Shown: positions 17,630-28,200, counted from the stretch's first letter. The stretch is DNA of 64,000 nucleotides from Bowmanella denitrificans (GCF_002887595.1 NZ_PEBU01000014.1:1-64000); one strand, 5' to 3'. The notes: generated by a model not told the origin, from the letters alone. A program made the numbers and translations.

Positions 17630-18894
17630 TGACGCAAAAAATTGCCATTATTGGTAGTGGTATCTCTGGTTTGGTATGTGGGCATCTGCTGCACGATAAA
17701 TATGATATCTGCTTATTTGAGGCCAACGATTATATCGGCGGCCACACCCACACCGTGGATGTTGAGGTAGAGGGTGAACAGCAAGCCGTAGACACCGGAT
17801 TTATTGTCTTCAATGACTGGACTTATCCACATTTTATCAAGCTTATGGACAAGCTTGGTGTTGCCCGCCAGGCCACCGAGATGAGTTTCAGCGTCAACAA
17901 TCTGGCTGACAACCTTGAATATAACGGCAACAATCTAAACAGCTTGTTTGCCCAGCGACGTAATCTGTTTCGTCCGGCCTTTTATCAGATGCTTAACGAC
18001 ATCGTGCGCTTTAACAAGCTATGTAAGGCATTGTACAGCCAGAAACAAGTGCCGGTGGATTTGACTTTAGGTCAGTTTATTCAACAACATGGCTTTGGCG
18101 TTTTCTTTACTCAGAACTATATCCTGCCCATGTGCGCTGCAATCTGGTCCGCCAGTCTGGAGGAAGTTAAGGCCTTCCCACTCAGTTTCTTCCTGCAGTT
18201 TTTCACTAATCATGGTCTGCTGAATATCCGCCACCGGCCCCAGTGGTATACCCTGGTCGGAGGCTCAAGAAGTTATATTGCACCGCTAACCCGGGGATTC
18301 GCAGACAGAATCCTGCTCAGCAGTCCAGTCAGCAAAGTTATCCCCAACACACAAGGCTACCTGATACAGGCCGAAAATCAGCCAGATCGCCAAGTGGACC
18401 AGGTTATCTTTGCCTGCCACAGTGATCAGGCTCTGGCCATGATAGCTCACCCCAGTCAGACCCAGCAGCAGATACTCAACGCCATTCCCTACGCCAGTAA
18501 TGAGGTGGTATTGCACTGGGACACTAGCCTGTTGCCCAAACGACCACTGGCCTGGGCAAGTTGGAATTACTTAATCAAAGGCACAAAAAATGAAGGGCAA
18601 CGTCCCGCTTCCGTGACTTACAACATGAACATATTGCAGCGGCTGAACAGCCGCCACACCTTTTGTGTCACACTGAATAACAGCGCCGCTATTCGTGACG
18701 ATAAAGTGTTGCGGCGCTTTCAATACAGCCATCCTCAATTCAGCCAGCAAAGCCTGCAAGCTCAGCAACGCCGGGCGGAAATATGTGGCCGGGATGGACT
18801 GCATTTCTGTGGCGCATACTGGTACAACGGCTTTCATGAGGACGGTGTACGCAGCGCTCTGGACGTGTGTCAGCGCTTTGGAGCGACGCTGTGA
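17629..18894 (+). CDS. FAD-dependent amine oxidase-type oxidoreductase
   Basis: A 421-residue flavoprotein. The dinucleotide-binding motif IGSGISG is at the N-terminus, followed by FEANDYIGGHTHTVD. The C-terminal FAD motif is GLHFCGAYWYNGFHEDGVRSAL. The start is the ATG overlapping the SDR stop (TAATG), rather than an earlier in-frame Met, because it directly precedes the Rossmann strand. It belongs to the family annotated as NAD/FAD-binding protein in CFA operons. In R. sphaeroides, genes of the homologous cluster take part in converting methylated unsaturated fatty acids to furan fatty acids, as I recall; a desaturase-like role here is inferred. Confidence 0.9.
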   Translation: MTQKIAIIGSGISGLVCGHLLHDKYDICLFEANDYIGGHTHTVDVEVEGEQQAVDTGFIVFNDWTYPHFIKLMDKLGVARQATEMSFSVNNLADNLEYNGNNLNSLFAQRRNLFRPAFYQMLNDIVRFNKLCKALYSQKQVPVDLTLGQFIQQHGFGVFFTQNYILPMCAAIWSASLEEVKAFPLSFFLQFFTNHGLLNIRHRPQWYTLVGGSRSYIAPLTRGFADRILLSSPVSKVIPNTQGYLIQAENQPDRQVDQVIFACHSDQALAMIAHPSQTQQQILNAIPYASNEVVLHWDTSLLPKRPLAWASWNYLIKGTKNEGQRPASVTYNMNILQRLNSRHTFCVTLNNSAAIRDDKVLRRFQYSHPQFSQQSLQAQQRRAEICGRDGLHFCGAYWYNGFHEDGVRSALDVCQRFGATL

Positions 18895-19613
18895 ATCATA
18901 GTCTTTACAGCGGCCAGGTTTGGCATAAACGCTTTAAACCCAAGGTTCATCAGTTCCAATATCAGTTGCAACTTTTTTGGCTGGATCTACAGGACACTGA
19001 CTCCCTTAACGCATTGCCCTTTGTCAGCACCAGGGGCTTTGCCCCTATTCGCTTCAAGCGCAGTGACTATCTTGATCAGCCTAAGCAGAATCTGGCTGAC
19101 GTAGCCAGAAACAAAATGTCGGCACTAGCCAACAAGCCGTTACAGGGACAGGTATTCTTACTCGGTCAGTTACGTTGGTTCGGTTTGTATTTCAGCCCGG
19201 TCAATTTTTACTATCTTCGTCAGGCAGACGGTTACTTCAGTCATGTACTGGCAGAGGTCAGTAACACCCCCTGGAATCAGCGTCATTGCTACCTGGTCGA
19301 CCTGGCCAATCCAATAGATACCGTCAAAGCTTTCCATGTCTCTCCTTTTAACCCGATGAACATGCATTACCAGTGGACATTCAATCAACCACAGCACGAT
19401 CTCAAGGTGCAAATAAGTTGCATAGCTCAGAAAAAAGAATTTGTTGCCAGCCTGGCCATGACAAAAAAAGCATTGAACCCAAACAGCCTGACCAGCGTAT
19501 TGCTAAGCACGATGACGTTAAAAACCCTGGCCGGTATTTACTGGCAAGCCCTGAAACTGTTGATTAAGGGCACACCAGTATACGGCCACCCGTCCAGTAC
19601 CAAGGAGTCCTGA
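18891..19613 (+). CDS. DUF1365 domain-containing protein
   Basis: A 240-residue DUF1365 protein. The typical start 'LYSGQVWHKRFKPKVHQF' and the later SPVNFYY and FHVSPFNPM blocks are visible. The start is a GTG overlapping the previous stop (GTGA at 18891-18894). DUF1365 is nearly always encoded between an FAD oxidoreductase and a CFA-type methyltransferase and is thought to act on membrane lipids, but its reaction is not established. Conserved HVSPF and N-F-Y residues look like an active or ligand site. Confidence 0.92.
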   Translation: MNHSLYSGQVWHKRFKPKVHQFQYQLQLFWLDLQDTDSLNALPFVSTRGFAPIRFKRSDYLDQPKQNLADVARNKMSALANKPLQGQVFLLGQLRWFGLYFSPVNFYYLRQADGYFSHVLAEVSNTPWNQRHCYLVDLANPIDTVKAFHVSPFNPMNMHYQWTFNQPQHDLKVQISCIAQKKEFVASLAMTKKALNPNSLTSVLLSTMTLKTLAGIYWQALKLLIKGTPVYGHPSSTKES

Positions 19614-20869
19614 TGCAAGCGGGCGAAAACACTATCACTATACAGAGCCAGTCCAACTGGTTAGAAAAAGCGGCCAGAAGCAGCCTGATGGCGCTGCTGA
19701 GCAGATTACCGAAAGGACAGTTGGTCCTGAAAGAGCATGGGGTGTTGATTGACAAGTTCGGTAAAGACACACAAGGCCCACACGCTGAAGTAGATGTACT
19801 GGATGCCGCTTTCTATATAAAGGTATTAAGCGGTGGTTCAGTAGCAGCAGGGGAAACTTATGTGGATGGCCTATGGAACAGCCCGGATCTGACAGAGGTA
19901 ATACGTTTATTCGCGGCGAATATAACCCTGCTCGACCAACTGGAAGGAAAGTTGGGCTGGTTGTTAACCCCCCTCACCTTGTTAAACCGTCTGCGTACCG
20001 TCAACTCCAAGTCGGGTGCCAAGAAAAACATCGCTGCCCATTACGACCTCGGCAATGAGTTATACCGGCATTTTCTTGATGACAGTATGATGTACTCCGC
20101 CGCCATTTATCCCCAAGCAGACTCATCCCTGGCTGAGGCGCAGCAACATAAACTCAAAGTGATCTGTGACAAGCTGGCGTTGAAACCCGGCGAGCATCTG
20201 CTGGAAATAGGCACCGGCTGGGGCGGACTGGCCTTGTTTGCAGCCCGTCACTATGGCTGCGAAGTCACCACCACCACTATTTCTGAGCAGCAATACGCTT
20301 ACACCCAAGCCCTGATAAAGAACATGGGACTGGAAGACAAGGTACATTTGTTAAAACAGGACTACCGGGAATTAACCGGCCAATACGATAAGCTCGTCTC
20401 CATTGAGATGGTGGAAGCGGTAGGGAAAAACTATCTGGCGAATTTCTTCCAGCGCTGCAGTCAGTTACTCAAAGCCGACGGCCTGATGCTGCTCCAGTCT
20501 ATTACAATCAGCGAAGCCAGACTGAAAAGTTACAGTAAAGGGCAAGACTTCATCCAGCGCCATATTTTCCCCGGCGGCTTTCTCCCTTCACCATCACTGA
20601 TCAGCAGACACATTGCCCGTGACACAGATTTGGAAATACGTGACTGCGAGGATATTGGTCTGCACTATGCCCGTACCTTGCGGGATTGGCATCAGGCCTT
20701 ACTTGCCAGTAAAGAAGCCTTGGCCACTTATGGCTACGACGAACGCTTTATGCGCCTGTGGTCCTTCTACTTTTGTTATTGCGAAGGCGGCTTTTTACAG
20801 CGCACCATCAGCACAGTGCAACTGTTACTTTCGAAGCCACAATACTATGGCCAGATTTGTCGCGGCTAA
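19613..20869 (+). CDS. Cyclopropane-fatty-acyl-phospholipid synthase family methyltransferase
   Basis: A 418-residue SAM-dependent enzyme that modifies double bonds of phospholipid acyl chains. The SAM motif is LLEIGTGWGG. Family marks NIAAHYDLGNELY, MMYSAAIY, SIEMVEAVG and HIFPGGFLPS are present. Reaction may be cyclopropane formation or methylation, as in the R. sphaeroides homologue linked to furan fatty acids. The start overlaps the DUF1365 stop (TGATG). It is the central enzyme of the ECF operon and suggests membrane-lipid remodelling in answer to oxidative stress. No second CFA gene is in the window. Confidence 0.94.
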   Translation: MQAGENTITIQSQSNWLEKAARSSLMALLSRLPKGQLVLKEHGVLIDKFGKDTQGPHAEVDVLDAAFYIKVLSGGSVAAGETYVDGLWNSPDLTEVIRLFAANITLLDQLEGKLGWLLTPLTLLNRLRTVNSKSGAKKNIAAHYDLGNELYRHFLDDSMMYSAAIYPQADSSLAEAQQHKLKVICDKLALKPGEHLLEIGTGWGGLALFAARHYGCEVTTTTISEQQYAYTQALIKNMGLEDKVHLLKQDYRELTGQYDKLVSIEMVEAVGKNYLANFFQRCSQLLKADGLMLLQSITISEARLKSYSKGQDFIQRHIFPGGFLPSPSLISRHIARDTDLEIRDCEDIGLHYARTLRDWHQALLASKEALATYGYDERFMRLWSFYFCYCEGGFLQRTISTVQLLLSKPQYYGQICRG

Positions 20870-21377
20870 TGCGCTGTCTGGCGCAATACCCAACCTGCTG
20901 TGGTTCCAGCTTTGCTGGTTTGTAGCGGTACTGGGGCGTGAAAAGCTGATAGCAGTGCTGGCCTTGTTGCTGCTGGTGCGTTTACTGCAGCCAGACTGGC
21001 GACGGGAACTATACCTGATGGTGACCTGTGCCAGCATCGGCGTGATAGTGGATGCTGTATTGACTCATCTGGAATTCTTTGTGTTTATACCAGACCCCAT
21101 GATGACCTTACCCTTTTGGCTCATCGGCTTGTGGCTGGCATTTTCAGGCACATTAAATGCTGGTTTGGCCTGGCTGCAAGGTCGGCTGTTTTTATCGGCT
21201 TTGCTTGGCGCCGTGTTCGGGCCACTAAGCTACTTTGCCGGTATGCAACTGAATGCAGTGAAATTCGAGCAGAACCTGTTTTTTACCATGCTGATTCTGG
21301 CGTTGACCTGGTCGTTATTGATGCCGTTATTTAGTTATCTTGCCTGGCGATTTAAGGGGATTACCCATGACAGTTAA
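20847..21377 (+). CDS. DUF2878 family membrane protein
   Basis: A 176-residue integral membrane protein with about five hydrophobic helices, matching the DUF2878 family that follows CFA-type genes in gammaproteobacteria. The start MARFVAANA (20847) lies inside the end of the previous gene by 23 bases; an earlier in-frame start would overlap far more and adds non-membrane sequence. No catalytic motif is recognised. Function unknown; an inner-membrane role in the same lipid pathway is inferred from position. Confidence 0.85.
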   Translation: MARFVAANALSGAIPNLLWFQLCWFVAVLGREKLIAVLALLLLVRLLQPDWRRELYLMVTCASIGVIVDAVLTHLEFFVFIPDPMMTLPFWLIGLWLAFSGTLNAGLAWLQGRLFLSALLGAVFGPLSYFAGMQLNAVKFEQNLFFTMLILALTWSLLMPLFSYLAWRFKGITHDS

Positions 21378-21873
21378 GTATTACCTGGTTTTAATATCCC
21401 TGTTATTCAGCCTGTCGGTGCAGGCCAGTCCAATCAGTGATTTAAAACTGGTGGGGCAAGCCCGGCTGAGCCTGTGGGTATGGGATATCTACGACTCATC
21501 CTTGTATACGGCTGATGGCACCTATCAACCAGAGCGGTTCCCGCAAGTGCTGCAAATTCGCTATCTGCGAGATATCAAAGCACAAGAGTTACTCGAAACA
21601 ACCGCCGAGCAATGGCAAAAGCTGGGACTATGGTCATCACAGAGTGAGGGCTGGCTGGATCAACTTGCAAGCTTATGGCCGGATATCAAACGTGGCGATA
21701 CCTTAGAACTTGAGGTTAAGCCAGACAAAACCAGTGTGTTTTATTTCAATGGCGAGGAATTGGGGCGTATTCAGGCCCCCGACTTCGCCGACAGTTTTCT
21801 GGCCATCTGGCTATCTGAAAATACCGAATACCCTAAGGTCAGAGAACAACTTATCGGCAGGGTTAAGACATGA
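21367..21873 (+). CDS. Chalcone isomerase-like exported protein
   Basis: A 168-residue exported protein of the chalcone isomerase-like group. A signal peptide ends near VQA-SP (about residue 20). The characteristic 'LVGQARLSLWVWDIYDSSLY' opening strand and FYFNGEELG near the end are visible. CHI-fold proteins can bind fatty acids, which fits the operon. The start has AGGGG upstream and overlaps the DUF2878 stop by 11 bases. The ligand is not known. Confidence 0.85.
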   Translation: MTVKYYLVLISLLFSLSVQASPISDLKLVGQARLSLWVWDIYDSSLYTADGTYQPERFPQVLQIRYLRDIKAQELLETTAEQWQKLGLWSSQSEGWLDQLASLWPDIKRGDTLELEVKPDKTSVFYFNGEELGRIQAPDFADSFLAIWLSENTEYPKVREQLIGRVKT

Positions 21874-22427
21874 AAAAACTTATCTTCCTCCTTATGCTGA
21901 CATGCCTTACCGCCTGCAGCAGCAGCTTAGATGAGCATCAGATTAACCATCCCGAGTTTGATTTAAAGGGTTACTTTGATGGCAACATCCATGCGTGGGG
22001 GATTGTGCAGGATTATTCCAGGCGCCTCACCCGTCAGTTTTGTGTAGACATCAAGGCAAGCTGGCAGAACAACAACGGCACCCTGCATGAAACCTTCTAT
22101 TTTGACGATGGTGAACAACAAGTTCGCATTTGGCAGTTGGAGATCCACTCTGACGGCTCCGTCAGTGGTACGGCTGGCGATGTGGTGGGCACTGCCACAG
22201 GCAAGGCCAAAGGTAATGCCCTCAACTGGCAGTACGTATTGAGTGTGCCTATAGACAACAACGTCTACGAATTCAGTATTGATGACTGGCTTTACCAAAT
22301 GGATAGCCAGCATATGATGAACCGCTCTTACATGCAGAAGTTCGGCGTGACAGTGGCTGAAATCAGTATATTTTTCAAGAAGACTCGATTGCCCGCCAGT
22401 TGCTCTTCTTTGCCATCAAATGGGTAG
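21870..22427 (+). CDS. DUF3833 family lipoprotein
   Basis: A 185-residue lipoprotein, last gene of the ECF-driven operon. The signal peptide ends in lipobox LTAC with the Cys at about 16. The body matches DUF3833 ('FDLKGYFDGNIHAWGIVQD' opening and 'DDWLYQMDSQHMMNRSYM' near the end). It is translationally coupled to the CHI-like gene by ATGA. Exported lipoprotein plus exported CHI-like protein suggest that part of the pathway works in the periplasm or at the outer membrane. No known activity. Confidence 0.9.
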   Translation: MKKLIFLLMLTCLTACSSSLDEHQINHPEFDLKGYFDGNIHAWGIVQDYSRRLTRQFCVDIKASWQNNNGTLHETFYFDDGEQQVRIWQLEIHSDGSVSGTAGDVVGTATGKAKGNALNWQYVLSVPIDNNVYEFSIDDWLYQMDSQHMMNRSYMQKFGVTVAEISIFFKKTRLPASCSSLPSNG

Positions 22428-22490
22428 GTTTTGGCAAATCCTGTCATTGCCATATTGATAGAGGCCGTATCTTAAAAAGAGAGACAAAGC

Positions 22491-22509
22491 GGCAGGTATT
22501 TAGCCTGCC
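22491..22509. terminator. Small hairpin between the lipid operon and glnB
   Basis: GGCAGG (22491-22496) pairs with CCTGCC (22504-22509) around TATTTAG, between convergent genes. T-tracts are weak on both sides, so this is a possible rather than a certain terminator. Confidence 0.4.
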
Positions 22510-22515
22510 AACACC

Positions 22516-22860
<345 letters not shown>

Positions 22861-22867
22861 TTACCTT

Positions 22868-23704
22868 TCAATCAGCATCATAAAGGGTGGGAATTGGGCG
22901 GCGCTTGTGTTGGGTGCGTTGATAGATATACACCAATTTCTCTGTCACGGCAGGAGCAACCTGCCGACCTTCAAGAAAATCGTCAATCTGGTCATAGGTC
23001 AAACCCAGCGCGGCTTCATCGGTTTTCTGCGGTGCCAGGCTCTCAAGATCAGCGGTTGGTGCTTTATCAATGACCTTGGTCGGCGCGCCCAACGTTCTGG
23101 CCAGCAAACGTACCTGACGTTTATTCAGACCAAACAGCGGAGCCAGATCACAGGCACCGTCGCCCCATTTAGTGTAAAAGCCTGTGATGTTCTCCGCTGA
23201 GTGATCCGTTCCCAGTACCAGCGCATCCAACATACCGGCAATCTCGTACTGAATCACCATACGGGTACGGGCCTTGACGTTACCTTTAACAAAGTCCTGC
23301 TTCGACGGATCATTGGGTAACAGCCCCTGTGCAGCCAGTGCTTCGGCGGTTTGTTGATGGATGGCATCGGCGCCGGGCTGCACATTAACGTCAAGTGCCA
23401 AGCTGGGCTGGATAAAATCAATGCTGGCCTGGGCGTCTGCTTCATCAGCCTGACTGGCATAAGGCAATCTGACGGCCACAAAGCGGTAAGTTTCGTGATG
23501 CTCCTGATTCAACTCATTTACCGCAATTTGCGCCAAACGCCCAAGAGTACAGGAATCTATACCACCACTAATGCCTAACACCAGAGTGTCCAAACCAGAT
23601 TGGCGTAAATGGGATTTGATAAAATTTACCCGTCGGGTGATTTCAAATGCCGGATCGATCTCAGGCAATACCCGCATCTCTGCCAGAATCTCTTTTACAT
23701 CCAT
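22868..23704 (-). CDS. nadE: Ammonia-dependent NAD+ synthetase
   Basis: A 278-residue enzyme that amidates nicotinate adenine dinucleotide to NAD+ using ATP and ammonia. The PP-loop SGGIDSC is visible, as are [12 protein letters not shown] and [10 protein letters not shown]. There is no glutaminase domain, so ammonia is the nitrogen source. The chosen start MDVKEILAE aligns with the N-terminus of E. coli NadE; the open frame continues upstream to 24037 but this part has no homology I recognise and overlaps the divergent pseudopilin gene. glnB follows. Confidence 0.94.
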   Translation of the reverse strand: MDVKEILAEMRVLPEIDPAFEITRRVNFIKSHLRQSGLDTLVLGISGGIDSCTLGRLAQIAVNELNQEHHETYRFVAVRLPYASQADEADAQASIDFIQPSLALDVNVQPGADAIHQQTAEALAAQGLLPNDPSKQDFVKGNVKARTRMVIQYEIAGMLDALVLGTDHSAENITGFYTKWGDGACDLAPLFGLNKRQVRLLARTLGAPTKVIDKAPTADLESLAPQKTDEAALGLTYDQIDDFLEGRQVAPAVTEKLVYIYQRTQHKRRPIPTLYDAD

Positions 23705-23894
23705 AACATGCTCATTTGGTTTTTCCACTATCATAAAAAAAAAACCGCTAACTTGCTCGCCTTTATATATGGCGGGCTCATACTCAGAGCACGTGCAGTC
23801 TCTGGTAGCCCCTGATAACAATTGGCCCAACCGCATACCCAAGGTTTTGCCCAACAAGGTATGCTGGGCGTATATAAGCAACGAGTTAAGTCTA

Positions 23895-24464
23895 ATGAAA
23901 AGGCAATCTTCTTCTGCATCACAGTTCTTGCAAGCAGGACTGACGTTACTTGAACTGATGATTACGCTGGCCATCTCCGGCATTCTGTTGACCCTGGTTG
24001 CCCCTAATGTGCGGGATATTCTGATCCGCAATAACATTACTTCTCAGGTCAATGAAATCAGTGGTGCCGTGCAATTTGCCCGCAGCAACGCCATTGATGA
24101 GCAGAGCACCGCGATTGTTTGCCCAACCCCGGATTTTTCCACCTGCAGCACAGACTGGAATCAGGCCAAGATGGTGTTTAACGATCTGGATGCGGATGGA
24201 AACCGCGGCAACAATGAAGAGATTCTGGCAGCCACCAGCATTGCGCCTGATAGTCTGGTTTTAACCGGGCCGGCCATAACCGTGCGTTTTAATGGCAATG
24301 GCACAGTCTCAACCCCGGCGACAATCAAATTTTGTCATCAAGATGGTGAAGCAAAGTTTGCCCGGGCCCTGGTTATCAGTCTACAGGGCCGGGTCAGGTT
24401 AAGTCAGGATGAAGACGGGGATGGGATCCATGAAGACGGTGGTGGCAATCTCAGTTGTCTCTAA
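23895..24464 (+). CDS. fimT: GspH/FimT family type IV pseudopilin
   Basis: A 189-residue minor pilin. The prepilin cleavage site is AG-LTLLELM with Glu at mature position 5, followed by one hydrophobic helix. The C-terminal domain resembles GspH/FimT with Cys pairs ([10 protein letters not shown]) and a repeated 'DADGN / DEDGDG' acidic stretch that may bind calcium. The start is the ATG at 23895 shortly before the leader; the frame is open much further upstream but this is not coding. It primes pilus assembly with PilV, PilW and PilX, which lie in the convergent operon. Confidence 0.9.
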   Translation: MKRQSSSASQFLQAGLTLLELMITLAISGILLTLVAPNVRDILIRNNITSQVNEISGAVQFARSNAIDEQSTAIVCPTPDFSTCSTDWNQAKMVFNDLDADGNRGNNEEILAATSIAPDSLVLTGPAITVRFNGNGTVSTPATIKFCHQDGEAKFARALVISLQGRVRLSQDEDGDGIHEDGGGNLSCL

Positions 24465-24470
24465 AACAGA

Positions 24471-24761
24471 TCAAGCTGGCTGGTCATCCTCCTTTGCCAT
24501 CTGGGTCAGTTGCTGATATCCATCTAACGCCATAATCAAAGACGCTCGGTCTTGTTTGGCGACATCCTGCCAACGTCGTCCTTCTAACGCCCCCACCAAG
24601 GCATAGAGCAGATTCAAACTAACCGGCCGCTGAGCCGACACCATTGCGTAGGCTCTGATTGCGCCTATTGCCTGCAGTTGCGCCAAACTATGAATGCCAG
24701 ACTCATTTAGCCAACGGGCGGATTTGGGTCCCAGCCCTGGCAGGGATGCAAGATCTGTCAT
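24471..24761 (-). CDS. TfoX/Sxy C-terminal domain protein
   Basis: A 96-residue protein that consists only of a TfoX C-terminal domain: LPGLGPKSARWLNESGI is a helix-hairpin-helix-like motif, followed by SLNLLYALVGALEGRRW. In full-length Sxy/TfoX this domain follows an N-terminal domain and the protein controls competence genes. Stand-alone versions are common and of unknown role. Start MTDLASLPG at 24761 lies 3 bases after the pilE stop, so it is probably the last gene of the pil operon. Link to natural transformation is only an inference from the pilus context. Confidence 0.82.
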   Translation of the reverse strand: MTDLASLPGLGPKSARWLNESGIHSLAQLQAIGAIRAYAMVSAQRPVSLNLLYALVGALEGRRWQDVAKQDRASLIMALDGYQQLTQMAKEDDQPA

Positions 24762-24763
24762 AA

Positions 24764-25231
24764 CTAACAGCGCCAGCAAAATTCGCTATTCGCAAGAGCC
24801 CCATTGTTGTTCTGATCCCAGGCCTTACGTCCATCACTGTAATAATACAGGGCACCATCTGTGGCCTGATTTGTGCCAGTCACAGGTGTGGCTTTAAGTA
24901 CATAGCTATTGCCGTTGGCGGCTACCGCATCAATACTTAAATCGTATTGTTTGCTGGCAGTGGGTTCGGCAGAGGGCGAATGGGCATGAAAGACACTGGG
25001 ACTGCCAGTATCCGCCCCCGCTGCGCCAGCTCCTTTGTAAGTAAAATTAGCGGCACGATGTCGCTCCATCGCACTGGCCAGCGCCATCAGGTCTGCCTGT
25101 GCGGCACTGCGATGGCTACTCACCGTAAAATTGATATAGGATGGATAGGCGACTGCCGCAATAATGCCAACGATAGCGACCACTATCATTAACTCTACCA
25201 GGGTATAGCCTGCGTTATTGTTCACGTTCAT
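24764..25231 (-). CDS. pilE: Type IV pilin-like protein PilE
   Basis: A 155-residue type IV pilin of the minor PilE class. Leader MNVNNNAG is short and is followed by YTLVELM with Glu5, then a hydrophobic helix. Near the C-terminus the DGRKAWDQNNNGAL segment and two late Cys (CWRC) are typical of PilE minor pilins. The start at 25231 overlaps the end of pilY1 by 17 bases. Together with PilV, W, X and Y1 it forms the tip/priming complex of the pilus. Confidence 0.93.
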   Translation of the reverse strand: MNVNNNAGYTLVELMIVVAIVGIIAAVAYPSYINFTVSSHRSAAQADLMALASAMERHRAANFTYKGAGAAGADTGSPSVFHAHSPSAEPTASKQYDLSIDAVAANGNSYVLKATPVTGTNQATDGALYYYSDGRKAWDQNNNGALANSEFCWRC

Positions 25232-28200
25232 GCTCAGTTTTCCAAATACTTGGCTGCACCCGCTCAAAGCGCCCATAGATATTTTCCGCCAAACATTCAA
25301 AGGCGGAGCCACAAGGATCGTTTTCGTCAATCACGGCTGAGGTACACTCCGTACCAAGACAGACCACGGGTTTGACAATGTCTTCTATCAGGATCTTGGT
25401 GTCTGGCGCAATACCGGTTTGTTTCAGGTTGGCATGACGGTCCGCATGCTCTTTCTCACCATTATTGTTGAAATCTTTCACCGCATTGCCATTAATCAGT
25501 TCCACCAGATAAGCACGACTGTTACCAGTGGGCGGTGCGCACAAACTTTGGCTGATAGACGCCGGAACATAGGTGGTAAAAAACAGCTTGTAGTTGAGGA
25601 TAAGTGGAGACGCCAGAACCTTCTCGCCACCGCTACCGAGACTGATATACCAGCCTTGCTTGCTGGCAAATGCAGCCGCTTCTATTTCACGTTGACTGCT
25701 GCTGGATGACGTCAATAAATGGTTAGTGGCATCATAAAGATCAGCCGTGGTAATGGGCGTACTGGGTAAGCCGTAATTACCATCCTGATCCAACGTAAAG
25801 ACACCCTTATCCTTGATCATATACATATTGTCCTGGATCTGGGTGTTCAGCGGATGCGCCCGGTAACCTGAGCCCAGCGCTACCGCATAGTAGTGTTCGT
25901 TAGCCAGGCTGATTTCAGATACATCGGGGCCATAATAGAAACGCCGGTTGTCGGCGGCCGACCCATCGGTGGAAAAACTGGCCATTTGCGCACCGGTCAC
26001 AAAATCAGCGCCGGTTTCGCCATTGTGAATATCCAGTCTGAACATCTGTCCGCCGGTATCCACTACATACATATGGTCTGCATAACCATCGTTTTCCCGG
26101 TCTATCACTGAGATTCTGGCCGGTATACTGTATTGCATGGTCGGCAAATTTAAATCCGCCCCGGCATCGCTGGCTGTCCACAACAAAGCACCGGTATCTG
26201 CATCCACCATATAAACGGCATTACCAACCACATCAGGGCTGCGCAATACTTTATTGTCCTGGTCAGCGTCATAACCACCGCCGAAAATCAGTACGGTCTT
26301 GCTGCTACCACCTATACGCACTTTGGTAACTGTGGGTCTTGACCAGCTTTGTCCCAGTTTGTCAAAGCCAGTACTGCCGCCTTCTATTTTAAACAGCAGT
26401 GATGGCTGAGTTTTATTGCTGATATCAAAGGCGTAGTAGTTCCTTCCGCCCCGCCGCATCCCCACATAAAGCAACTTACGGCCATCATCATGAATTCTTA
26501 GTACCAGGTCGCCATCCAGGCCATATATATGGTTAAAGCTGGAATTATTCTGGTAAAAGTCATAGAGGTTACTCATTAACTCCTTGGGCGTAATAGCAAA
26601 GTTTTCTGCGCCGGTTTCGGCGTCAAAAGAATGCAGAAAGCCCTGGTTAGTGGCTACCAGAATCGCACTGTCGGTATTACTGTAATTGACTATCACTGGC
26701 TGCGAGTGAATTGGGTCGCCCATTTGCAGTCTGACATCGGTAATATCACCGTCCGCGTCATCATCAAACAAATCTACGCCACGCGCCCACTTTAGCACAG
26801 CCTCTCTGGTGCTCACCTGGTCTACGGCAGCCGGAATGCCTAACTCGGGGGCAGCGATAGCATTATTGTTTTCATGCAATGTATTGGCCGATGCAGTGAT
26901 AGGCCCGGTACCACTAAAGAAATAAATATTACGCAACAAACTTAAGCGACTGGCCGCCCCGCCCTCACGTACATCGTTACCGTCGGCCAAGGTAGACCAA
27001 TAACTGTGGGCATTGTCATGGAAAAAGCCGGAGGCATCATCTACCGCATCCAGTCCCTGACTATCGAGAATGGTGTCACCACTGATTTTGTATTTTTTCA
27101 GGTTGCCAGGCCAGATTGTGCTCTCTGCGGGCTTAAACAGCGCAAAATATAACTCATCCTTGTGGGTCAGGCGGTTAAGCTGGTTTACCGCTACGCCAGG
27201 TGATACAAAGGTGGCATTGACGTCTTTTACCGTTTTCAGAATGCTCTGGAATGCATCTACCAGGTTCTCTGCACTGTCTGCGGTATAAAAACCCCCACCA
27301 CCGTTTAACGCCAGTTGGTTAAGATAGTTATTGGCGGTGGCATTGGCAGCAAAGCCGATGGTATGTGTGACAATGCGTGCATCGATCACTGAATCCGCTG
27401 ACTTACTGATGTTTTTGACCAGGTCAACACCACATTTTTCACCACTGTTATAGCCACTGGCACAATATTTACCCAGTAAGGCCTGAATCTTACTCACACT
27501 GTGGTTGTTATTGGCCTCGCCATCCGACAACAACACAATATGATTGTTGGTCTGACATTGCATATCGGTGATAGGGGAGATATAAGTGGCACCAGAGGGT
27601 ATGTATTCGTTCATACAGCCTTTACCACTGAGATCATCTTCACTACAACCTGGCGGCCTGACAGAATCAGCCCCGGCATAAGACAGTCGGTGACTAACCC
27701 GGGTGGAGCGGCGCACATTTTCATTCACACTGGAGTTGCCGCGAGTCAGACCGTAATCCACCGGCAAACCACCATAGTAGCTCACCGCTTCATACAAGGT
27801 ATCCACAATGGGTGTCAAACCATCTGCACTCAATTCGTCGACCTTATTAAGCAGATGCTCTCTTACTGTGGCGACCGTCTCTGGCGTGGCATTGCCCTGA
27901 AACTTAATCACCAGTCGCGGTGCTTCCGAGGGTTTGCCGTCATAGGTATAAGCAGCACGATCACCGTTAAAATCATAGGCGACAACCACCAAGTTATTAC
28001 CGGGTTCCCAACCGCTGCGGTTCACTACCTGCTGAATTTGGTTAATCAATGACGGGGTCTGGTATACCTGGTTTCTGCTCCAGTTGGGAATGTTGGACCA
28101 GGTGGTACTGCTGGTTTTCGGCATATTTCTGACCATATAGCGGGAATGTGGCGAAAAGTCAGAGGTGTCGTCCAGATTGACAGCGGCTAATTTGAATGAT

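Noticed and set aside
23705..24037. N-terminal extension of nadE of 111 residues
   Set aside because: Homology to NadE begins at MDVKEILAE; the extension overlaps the divergent fimT-like gene and its start.
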